Part shown: one piece after another, positions 1-8,300 of the stretch | Numbering within the stretch: the stretch's first letter is position 1 | Layout: each line of letters starts with the position of its first letter | Source: an uncultured Clostridia bacterium | GTDB taxonomy: Bacteria > Bacillota > Clostridia > Christensenellales > Borkfalkiaceae | Length of the DNA: 32,278 nucleotides | NCBI GenBank assembly: GCA_944354035.1 | Contig: CALVPS010000015.1 | Span: 1-32,278, forward strand | Direction of reading: 5' to 3' | Notes under the pieces: generated by a model | Database searches by the model: none | The model's input: the letters and a program-made list of their open reading frames with translations, nothing else | What the model was told of the DNA's origin: nothing | Position numbers and translations under genes: made by a program

Positions 1-367
1 GAGAACCGATGGCGAAAGCGGTCATAGACGCGCTTTCCAAGTTCCCGAAAGAAGCGGTAAAGACGATCACCTGCGACAGAGGGAGCGAGTTCGCCTGTTG
101 GAGAGAGATAGAGAAAGCGCTGCAATGCGATATGTATTTCGCCGACCCGTATTGTGCCTGGCAGAAAGGGACAAATGAAAACTTAAACGGATTACTCCGG
201 GAATTTTATCCCAAGGGAAGAAACCGTTCGAGGGTGAGCTCTGCAACATTAAAAAAGAACCTGGCGTTGATCAACGCCAGGCCCAAAAAAGTTTTACATT
301 ACCATACACCACAAGATTTGTTTGAACAAAATCTCTCTGAGTGTTGCACTTAGTTTGACAATTCATC
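1..367 (+). mobile_element. Right end of an IS30-family insertion sequence
   Basis: The window opens inside an IS element. Its transposase stop codon is at 351-353 and is followed at once by a terminal sequence of the IS30 type (TTTGACAATTCA at 354-365). The boundary near 367 is set by comparison with the second copy of the flanking repeat (2065-2246). Both copies align from 368/2065 onward and share nothing to the left. The left end and its inverted repeat lie outside the window, so the element's full length and integrity cannot be judged. Confidence 0.8.
3..353 (+). CDS. IS30-family transposase, C-terminal part (5' end outside window)
   Basis: This is the C-terminal ~117 codons of a DDE transposase. 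The reading frame is open to the left edge, so the in-frame ATG at 9 is internal rather than the true start. The visible part has the IS30 core: TITCDRGSEFA, which contains the second catalytic Asp, then FADPYCAWQKGTNENLNGLLREF, which contains the third catalytic residue (Glu in GTNEN). It closes with the usual YHTPQDLFEQ tail. Enzymes of this family cut and join IS ends and prefer palindromic or hairpin-like targets. The C-terminal half shows no frameshift. Whether the protein is active depends on the missing N-terminal helix-turn-helix part. Confidence 0.93.
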   Translation, partial: EPMAKAVIDALSKFPKEAVKTITCDRGSEFACWREIEKALQCDMYFADPYCAWQKGTNENLNGLLREFYPKGRNRSRVSSATLKKNLALINARPKKVLHYHTPQDLFEQNLSECCT

Positions 368-549
368 CAGGCAAGACGAAAGGGTTTTTATCAACGTGCC
401 CTGTTTACAGCCCTCCCGCCTCGCTGTGCTTACCATATTCCCTTTATAAGGGAGGACGATCCGATACCATAACGCGCTTTCAATTCCGTTCTGCTCATCG
501 GCAAAGCCGCGCTTATACCCGCAACGTATCCGCGGAGTTTCGTTACCAA
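368..549. repeat. Dispersed 182-bp repeat, copy 1 (truncated by the IS30 element)
   Basis: This segment matches 2065-2246 over the same length (182 bp) with only scattered substitutions. It contains the GTTTTTATCAACGT block, the TTTATAAGGGAGGACGATCC block and the ATAACGCGCTTTCAATTCCG block. Its left end is cut by the IS30 terminus. Its right end stops a few bases before the hairpin at the 3' end of the radical SAM gene. Short open frames inside it are not conserved as protein between copies, so I read it as non-coding. Confidence 0.85.
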
Positions 550-555
550 TAACGT

Positions 556-581
556 GGCGGGGCGCCTATTTACGCCCCGCC
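556..581 (-). terminator. Hairpin overlapping the stop of the radical SAM gene
   Basis: GGCGGGGCG at 556-564 pairs perfectly with CGCCCCGCC at 573-581 around an 8-nt loop. The stop codon of the minus-strand gene (566-568) lies in the loop. No T-run follows on the minus strand, so it may be a weak or factor-assisted terminator or an mRNA-stabilising hairpin. Confidence 0.5.
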
Positions 582-1456
582 TTTGCCGTTTGCTTGATTT
601 TGGAGTGATAGAAATAGTTGATGATGACGGGCTTACCCGTGGGATCCCGTAAAAACGGTTCCTCGTCGATGACGTATAAAAAGCCGTTCTTTTCGGCGTA
701 ATCCGCCACCCCTTCGTCGAGGGCGCGCCAATAGGTCAAATCGTTCCCGTTGTAGATCTGCCGATAGAGCGGCAGAAGACCGGGGTACTTCTCTTTTATA
801 TAGCGCATGATATCCGCCTTAAAGCTGCCGCGCAGGTTTAAATTTTCCAACCAGATGTAGTCGCAGAAATCCCTGATGCGTTCGACGATCGCAAACACAT
901 CGGTGATCCCCGGAAAAATGGGCGAAATAAAGCAGGCGGTGCGGATGCCCGCCGCGCGGCACGTTTTCATGGCGGCGATCCTGCGCTCGATGGAGACAGC
1001 GTTGTCCATGTCGTCTTTAAAAGCTTCGTCGAGCGTGTTTACGGACCAACTTACCAAGGGAGATGGAAAGGTCCCGATAAGGTCGATATCGCGCACGACG
1101 AGGTCGGATTTTGTGGTGATGATAAGGTTTATTTTGCTGCCCTGCATCTCTTCGAGAAAGGCGCGCGTTCGGCAAAACGCCTCCTCCTGCGGATTGTAAC
1201 CGTCCGTCACCGAACCCACGATCATCGTCTGCCCGTCGTAGCGCTGAGGATTTTTTATCTTGTCCCAATACTTTACGTCCAAAAAGGCGCCCCACGGCTC
1301 GTCATGCCCCGTAAAGCGCTTCATAAAGCTGGCGTAACAGTACTTGCAGGCGTGCGTGCACCCCACATAGGGATTGACCGAATATCCCGCAATGGGCAGA
1401 TTGGACTTGGTGAGCACCGTTTTTACATGAACTTCGCCGATCTTAACGTCGTTCAT
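566..1456 (-). CDS. SPL-family (COG1533-type) radical SAM protein
   Basis: A 296-residue radical SAM protein of the spore-photoproduct-lyase-like / 'DNA repair photolyase' group. The 4Fe-4S/SAM triad is CTHACKYC (Cys33, Cys37, Cys40), preceded by NPYVGC, which is typical of this group. Further signatures are IVGSVTDGYNPQE, LIITTKSDLVVRD and a GIRTACFISPIFPGITD stretch of the TIM-barrel core. It lacks the DNA-binding features of true SplB, and the substrate of this subgroup is unknown. The start at 1454-1456 is supported by GGAGGAAGAGG just upstream. A 3-4 bp ATGA overlap joins it to a possible small upstream frame. The gene stands alone between repeats. Family assignment is firm; function is not. 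Confidence 0.92.
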   Translation of the reverse strand: MNDVKIGEVHVKTVLTKSNLPIAGYSVNPYVGCTHACKYCYASFMKRFTGHDEPWGAFLDVKYWDKIKNPQRYDGQTMIVGSVTDGYNPQEEAFCRTRAFLEEMQGSKINLIITTKSDLVVRDIDLIGTFPSPLVSWSVNTLDEAFKDDMDNAVSIERRIAAMKTCRAAGIRTACFISPIFPGITDVFAIVERIRDFCDYIWLENLNLRGSFKADIMRYIKEKYPGLLPLYRQIYNGNDLTYWRALDEGVADYAEKNGFLYVIDEEPFLRDPTGKPVIINYFYHSKIKQTAKAGRK

Positions 1457-1674
1457 TCCTCTTCCTCCGAATTGTTTAAAATGCGTTTTAAACCGCGTTC
1501 AAACCGCTCCGTCTCCTTGTCCGAAACGCCGCGAAAAACTCCCGGGCATTGCGCCGGCCAACAAAATCGCACAGGTATTTCCCTTGGGAATCTGCGAACG
1601 GGCAGAGCTTTTTTGACGAGCTGCAGCCCGAACAGTCGCCTGTCATGGGGAGCGCCGACCAATGTTGCGCGCAA
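1453..1674 (-). CDS. Possible small or decayed ORF upstream of the radical SAM gene
   Basis: The frame is open from a TTG at 1674 and ends in an ATGA overlap with the radical SAM start, as expected of a translationally coupled gene. Its last 25 residues (GVSDKETERFERGLKRILNN...) look protein-like, with an amphipathic helix resembling the tail of a MarR-type regulator. The N-terminal half is arginine/proline-rich and unconvincing. The other minus frame over the same DNA (1488-1646, ATG at 1646) encodes a plausible Cys-containing start, MTGDCSGCSSSKKLCPFAD. The two halves may belong to one gene broken by a frameshift, or neither may be real. No good ribosome binding site precedes either start. 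Confidence 0.25.
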   Translation of the reverse strand: MRATLVGAPHDRRLFGLQLVKKALPVRRFPREIPVRFCWPAQCPGVFRGVSDKETERFERGLKRILNNSEEEE

Positions 1675-1756
1675 CGGCGCCGACGGCCGATCGGACGACA
1701 GATAACAATTTTAATGTTTTTGTCTTATCTTTCTATAAAATACCCTGTCACTCATA

Positions 1757-1785
1757 TGTGTACTATATGGTACTATATTTGTCAA
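1757..1785 (-). promoter_or_regulatory. Probable promoter/operator of the radical SAM gene, with a 10-bp direct repeat
   Basis: The minus strand has TTGACA at 1780-1785, but the hexamer 17 bp on (TACACA) is poor. TTGCAC with TATAGT 16 bp downstream, shifted slightly upstream, is an alternative. The spacer consists of two near-identical 10-mers (plus strand GTACTATATG at 1760-1769 and GTACTATATT at 1770-1779). They are one helical turn apart, as expected for a regulator binding on one face. The bound regulator is unknown. Confidence 0.5.
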
Positions 1786-1802
1786 GCGAAATTGTGCAAA
1801 AT

Positions 1803-2064
1803 AAACATCCGCCGGCATAGCCGGTGGCGTTTCATTTTCCTTCGCCTGCGGCGCGTGCCGCCATAGGCGGGGCGGGCCGCAGGCCCTCATATTATCGGCC
1901 TCGCGCAAGTCGCGCCCGAAAGGCAAAGCAGTCACGCAATTGTTACCTGTTCCCCGTAAACGGGCCGTATATCTTCTCCTCTCTTGCCCCCCCTGTACAC
2001 AGGGGAGGCGGCTTACCAAAGGCTCTTTTCCCCTGCCCCCTTTATAAGGGGAGGCAGCTTGCCG
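1803..2064. repeat. Mosaic of GC-rich palindromic intergenic repeats
   Basis: There is no credible gene here. The stretch is a chain of short inverted repeats: CGCCGGCATAGCCGGTGGCG near 1810, GCCGCCATAGGCGGGGCGGG near 1858, CCCCTGTACACAGGGG near 1990 and CCCCTTTATAAGGGG near 2039. It ends in CTTGCC-GCA-GGCAAG at 2058-2072, which runs into the 182-bp repeat. The last three units share the layout 'C-run, short AT-rich centre, G-run AGG', so they look like relatives at different stages of decay. They may be MITE-like elements or REP-type hairpins. Confidence 0.65.
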
Positions 2065-2246
2065 CAGGCAAGACGGAAGGGTTTTTATCAACGTCCCCTG
2101 TTTACGCCCCTCCCGCCTCGCTCCGCTTACCATACTCCTTTTATAAGGGAGGACGATCCGATGCTATAACGCGCTTTCAATTCCGTTCTGTTCATCGGCA
2201 AAGCCTATCTTATACCCGCAACCGATCTGCGGAGTTTCGTTACCAA
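2065..2246. repeat. Dispersed 182-bp repeat, copy 2 (uninterrupted)
   Basis: This is the second copy of the repeat at 368-549, equal in length and in the same orientation. Here the left flank is intact and shows the palindrome CTTGCCGCAGGCAAG (2058-2072) that the IS30 element interrupts in copy 1. The right end runs directly into the T-run and terminator of the giant surface-protein gene. Confidence 0.85.
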
Positions 2247-2273
2247 AAAGAGGCCCGGTCTGTTGACCGGGCC
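2244..2273 (-). terminator. Rho-independent terminator of the giant surface-protein gene
   Basis: On the minus strand GGCCCGGTC-AACA-GACCGGGCC (2273-2252) is a perfect 9-bp stem with a 4-nt loop, followed by TCTTTTTGG. It lies ~70 bp beyond the stop at 2345. Confidence 0.9.
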
Positions 2274-2344
2274 TTCGCCGCATCTGCCGATACAACGGCA
2301 AATGCGTACTTCTTTTGATCTGAAACCGACCGCGGACGAACGCG

Positions 2345-5300
2345 TTATACGATCGGCGCAGAGGCCTCGATCTCGACGGTGACGACGGCGTCGCCGCAGC
2401 GGAACGTCTTGGTGATGACTACCCCGCCGCTTACGGCAGGTTTTGTAAATTTCGTGCCGTATTTTCCGCTGGTCATGCCCGTCGCCGAGAAGGGCGCAGC
2501 CCCCTCGCTGTTATAATTTAATTCAAAGACTTCGCCGTACTTTAAGTTGTCGCTTCCGCCGTCCGAACCGTATATGCGGTAGAACCCCTCCGTCGTCACG
2601 TCAAGAGAGACGGAGCCGGCGATCGCCTCGGAGAGCACGCCATACACGTCGCCGCCGCGCACCGTGCCCTCGATATTATAGGTGTAGCCGACCCAGATAT
2701 CGGTTTTGGAGACATTGGTGAAGGTCACCTGCATTTCGGAGATCCAGAGCGCCACGACATCGGCGCCGTTTAAGCCGCGCACGTCGGTGACGATATTCCA
2801 GGCGCCGTTTTGCAGAGCGAACCAGGCGAGCAGACGATAGCCTTCGACGGACGGACGATAGGTGAGCGCGTAGTCGTCGTTGAAAGAGAGCTGCCGTTCA
2901 TAGCCGTTTTTGGCGGGATTGAACGCGCTGTCCTCCAGCGCAAGGTCGCTGAGCAGATTGATCGTCACCGTGTTGTCGATCCACAACAGATATACCGCGC
3001 ACGCCGGGACGATCGCGTTGTCGAGCTGCGTTACGGCCGTCCCCGCGCCTTCCGGCAGGGTGTAGTAGCCGCCGAAATCGTAGCAAGGTACTTTTACGGC
3101 GGGATCGAGCGCAACGGGCGCGCCGTCGTACACATATACGACCTCTTTTACATAGGCGCCCGCAAGCTCGTCAAACGTATAGCCCTCGGCCGGCTGCCCG
3201 CTGATCAGCGTCACGGTATAGGCGTTGGCCGTATATACGGCGTCGATCCGCATGTTGTCCGTAACGGTCTGTCCTTCCCGCACCTGCCATGCGCCCGTAT
3301 AGCCGAACTTTTCGGGCACGGCGGGCGGCACGAGCAGATCGCCGTAATGGTAGTTTTGCACAAGGACGGTCTCCCCTTCGGCAACGAACGCCACTTCGTA
3401 GCCCAGCATGCTCCACTGCGCGGTCAGCAGCATATCTTCCGCCGCGTCGGGCGCCTGCGTATACAACGTTCCGTTGTAAACAAAGCCGTCAAGGAAGCGT
3501 CCTTCGTACGTGACCGCCGCGGGAAGCGCAAGCGCGGTACCGTACACACGGGTACAGGTCTGTTCGTACAGGCCGCTTGCGGGATCGAAAACGAACCCTT
3601 CGATGGGATAAGCGCTCTGCAGGGTAACGGTATACACGTTGGGCGTATAAACCGCCGTATACGACGCATTCCCCGTGACCGTTTCGCCCGTAAGACCCCA
3701 GCCCGCAAAGACATAGCCGGGTTTTTCGGGCGCCGCGGGCGGCTGCAGCGCGTCGCCGTAGTGCGCCGTCTGCGTTGCGACCACCACACCGTCCGCCACA
3801 AACTCTACCGTATATTCAAACCACGCCCAATCGGCGTTCAGAGTAAGATCGGAGAGAATGTTCAGCCCGTCCGAATCCGCCGTCAGCAGGTACCCCTCTG
3901 CCGAATAACTTGCGATATATCGCTCCGCGTCGGCAACGAACGGCAACGACAGATCCCCGTACGTGTACTCCACCGTACGGATCCACGCGCCGCTTGCGGG
4001 ATCGTAAACAAACCCCTCCGCCGCACGCTCGCTGACCAATGTAAGCGTATGGGTATTCGGCGTATACAGGGCGTGCACCGACTCGTTCTCTTTGATCTGC
4101 GAAAAATCCGTCTTGCTCCAGGCGACCGTGTAACCGTCTCTTTGCCATTGCGAAAGGTCGGGCAGCGTCACAACGGAATAGGCCTCGCCGCTTGCGGGAT
4201 CGTACAGCACGTTCTGCACCGATATCGTATTGCCCGCCACCACAAACTTGACCGAGGTGAGCTTGCCGGCAAGGTAATACGAGCCGTCCTGCTCCGCCCA
4301 ATCGCATTCGACCGACGCAAAGTTGTCCGAAAGGTCATCCATCGCCTCGAACGCGGCCTGCGCCTCGCCGCTCTCCCACACATTGCAGGGATTGCGGTAA
4401 AACAGATCGGCGTCTAACGTAAGAATTGTATACAGGCCGGCGTTGAATCCGAGCGTACGCAGCACGCCGTCGGCACCCGCGCCGAGCTCTACCGTCATGT
4501 CGCCGAGCACGCCGTCTGTCAGCGCCTGACCGTTCAGCACCAGCTTCCACTGCGCGCCGCTCTCCGCACCGGAATAGGCATAACTCTTTAAAATATTGCC
4601 CAGCACAATGCCGTAGTCGTCGGTATTGACGGCGGGCTCTCCGCCGTCCGCGGGTTGTTTGTTGAGGGCGTCGCGGATGGTGCCGTTGATGGTGTCGCTG
4701 AAGGCGAGCATGTAGCCCAGGTGATCGGTGAGGATGCCGCTGAAGAAGTTGCTCAACGGCATTACGCGGTAGGTGGGCTGCTCGCCCTCGAGGGTGCGCT
4801 TCATCCACACCATGCCGTTGCGAATGGTAAGTTCGGTCGTACCGCTGCTGTCGATCACCAAAGGGAAGGATCGATACGTCAGCTTGAGGTTGATCGTCAC
4901 CTCGCCCGCTGCATCGACATTGACCCCGAGCGATACGCCGATATCGGTCAGCGACCAGCTGCCGATCTTTCCGCTCATCGACCCGCTGATATAGTAATTT
5001 TCGTTCAGCGCGTACGCTCCGTCCGCCGTCTCGTGCGTTGCAGAACGAGCGATCGCCTTGAGCAATTCGTCCACCCCGGCAAAGGTATAATCGGAATAGT
5101 CGGCAAACGTAAGCGCCGGACGGATGGAATCGTCAATATTCAGCACAATGCCGCCGTCCTTTGCCGTAAGCGGGATCTGCGCGTAAGAAAAGGCGAAATC
5201 CACCGTCGTCTTTTCGCTTGCGCCGTTGCCGTAAATGTTGGAGAGCGCTATGCCGGTAAGCACAGATTCGCCTATGGCGCCACGCTTGGTGATCGAGATC

Positions 5301-8300
5301 GTCAGATCGGAGAGCTGCGTCCCGCCAAAAATAAGGTCGGAATTGAGCGCCAGCGTAAAGGTGGCGGTCCCGGCCGCCTCGTCGCGGACAAAGCCGAGCT
5401 CGGTAACGTATTCCCCGGGATTGACTGCGTCGCCCATCGTCATGGCGCCGCCAAGCTGCGCCAGCAGCTCCTGAATGGCGGCCTCTATGCCGAGCGATTT
5501 CATAAACACGCTGCCAACCGCCTCCAGCTGCGCCTTGTCGGTCGCCGTAAGCCAATCGGAGATGAGGTAGTCGTTCAATACGCCCGCCAGCGCGGCCACC
5601 GTCGCCTCGTCCAGGCCGACTACACCCGTCAAAAAGTCGTTTAATACACCCTCTTCCGGTCCGACCAGCGAAAGACCCGCCGAGAGAATGGTGAACAGGT
5701 CGCCCGACGAGAGGCTGAACCGCAGGGGCTGATAGCGGCTGTCCGTCGCCGCATATTTGGAGATGTCGATATAAAAATCGAGTTCGCCGTCGTCGTCGGC
5801 ATCCAACATCCAAAAATCGAAGTAGAGGTCGGTCCCCGCCTCCGAAATTTCGTCGAGGCGCAGGGCGACATATACGTAGCAGTCGGGATTGACCGTAAGC
5901 GTGGTCGTTTCGGTATCGATATGAATGGGCAGGCCGGCTTCACCCGAATGATACACCACCAACCCGTCGATCGTAAACTTTTCGCTTCCGTCCGCCGTGT
6001 AAACGGTCGTACCGTTCCGGAAAGAAACGGATACGTCGGGCGAGGAGATCGTGCCGACGGCCGCGCCGACCAGGTCGAGCAGGTCGCAAAAATCTTCGGC
6101 AGTCATATGGTCGCCCACGGGCTCATCCGGCTGCGCCGACGTCGCGGCGGCGACGAGCTCGCCCGAAAGCGAAATATCGCCGCTTGAAAGCGTAAGCGCC
6201 AGCCCCAGCGTCCCGCCGGAGGCGGTGCGGTCAAACAGTTCCATTGCAAGCAGGTCGCCGTACACAACGGTGGCAACGCTGCCGGGGGCTTGCGTAGCCC
6301 CGCCAAGGACAAGCCCCTGCAGCAGGGTGGCAAAATCGAACGCGTCGATCGCCTGCGTCACGGCGTTGCCGCCGGCAAGCAGCTCGGAGAGCGCTTCGGC
6401 ACTTTCGGCCGTATCGCCCGTGACGTCGCTTAAAACGGCAAGCACGCGCTCGCGCACCGTTTCAAACGCCTGCGCGATCGAAGAGAGTTCGGCGTACACC
6501 AGCTCCGCCCCCACATTGCCGTAGGCGATCTTTACCAGCGTCTCGTCCGCATAGACGCGGATGAGCTGCTCGATGCCGTTGACGGCAATTTTTAACCGCA
6601 AGGAAACAACAACGCCGGACTCCCACGAAAGAATGCCGTTTTCCACCGTAAGCGACATCTGCATATCGCCGTACCGCAGCGCAAGCGTGCCGGAAAGCCC
6701 GAGCCTACGCTCGGAGAGAATGGTAAACAGCTCTTTCAATACGACGGTAATATCCGTATATCCTTCGGTATCCGCCGTGAACGCTTTACCCGCCGTTACC
6801 GTGATATCCGCTCCGAGCGCCGCGACCGTCACTTCGCCTTCGCGTACCGTAACCGTCACGTCGCCCAACGCAAACTCTACGCCCAGGGCCTTTAACAGCT
6901 CCGTGCCCTTTATTACGATCTGCGTGCTCTCTTCCGTTCCGTCAAGCCCGATCACTTCGCCGAACGTAAGACCCAGCACCTTCTCTAAAAGGTCGCTCTC
7001 CGCGCTCCCCTCTCCCGTGCCGATCAGTCCGACCAGCAGCTCTGCCGCCTCCGCGACATTCGCGCGTACCTTGATCCCGTCTATCGTTAAATAGATCCCG
7101 CCGTTCGCATAGACCGCCCCGAGCTCCTTCTCCAGACCGCGGTATACGATCCGCGCCGCAAGCTGCGCCGTGCCCTCCGTGATATCTACCTGCAGTTCCC
7201 CGGCAATGCGCAGTTCGCCCGCCTCATACGTCACGTCTGCTCGAAGCACCTCTTCCTGCAGCAGCGCAAGCAGGTTCTTCGCAAGCGGAACGATATCCGT
7301 ATATCCTTCGGTATCCGCCGTGAACGCTTCGCCCGCCGTTACCGTGATATCCGCTCCGAGCGCCGCGACCGTCACTTCGCCTTCGCGTACCGTAACCGTC
7401 ACGTCGCCCAACGCAAACTCTACGCCCAGGGCCTTTAACAGCTCCGTGCCCTTTATTACGATCTGCGTGCTCTCTTCCGTTCCGTCAAGCCCGATCACTT
7501 CGCCGAACGTAAGACCCAGCACCTTCTCTAAAAGGTCGCTCTCCGCGCTCCCCTCTCCCGTGCCGATCAGTCCGACCAGCAGCTCTGCCGCCTCCGCGAC
7601 ATTCGCGCGTACCTTGATCCCGTCTATCGTTAAATAGATCCCGCCGTTCGCATAGACCGCCCCGAGCTCCTTCTCCAGACCGCGGTATACGATCCGCGCC
7701 GCAAGCTGCGCCGTGCCCTCCGTGATATCTACCTGCAGTTCCCCGGCAATGCGCAGTTCGCCCGCCTCATACGTCACGTCTGCTCGAAGCACCTCTTCCT
7801 GCAGCAGCGCAAGCAGGTTCTTCGCAAGCGGAACGATATCCGTATATCCTTCGGTATCCGCCGTGAACACTTCGCCCGCCGTTACCGTGATATCCGCTCC
7901 GAGCGCCGCGACCGTCACTTCGCCTTCGCGCACCGTGAGCGCTACGTCGCCCAACGCAAACTCTACGCCCAGGGCCTTTAACAGCTCCGTGCCCTTTATT
8001 ACGATCTGCAATGCGCCGTCCCCTTCGCCCACCGCAATGTTGGCGGCAAAGTCAGGCGAAAGCAGCGTGTTCAACAACGTGCCGAGCTGCCATTCCTGCG
8101 CGTCAGCGGCGGGAAGCGAAAGGTAATTTTGCAGCAGCGCCAAGGCGTCCTCTGCGCCGGCAGACACTTTGACGCCGTCGAGATCGAGGAATGCGACGCC
8201 GTTCGTATACGAAAGCGCCGCCCGCTTTTCGACGCCGCCGACCGTAAGCGTCAGCTCGCCCGCAACGCATGCGTCGGCAAGCGACACGCTGAATGCGCCG

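Noticed and set aside
566..1456. True spore photoproduct lyase
   Set aside because: It shares the radical SAM core but, at 296 aa and with NPYVGCTHACKYC, it fits the broad COG1533 group rather than SplB itself.
1711..2133. 140-codon minus-strand frame across the palindromic repeats
   Set aside because: It consists of translated repeat sequence (ASPYKGGRGKEP...), lacks a ribosome binding site and is not conserved in the other repeat copy.
2810..4417. 535-codon plus-strand frame inside the giant gene
   Set aside because: It is antisense to a clear repeat-containing protein and is rich in Arg/Gly/Val as expected of a GC-rich shadow, with no ribosome binding site or recognisable domain.
6750..8009. 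CRISPR-like or transposon repeat
   Set aside because: The period is 543 bp, in frame, and translated into identical protein modules, so it is a coding duplication.
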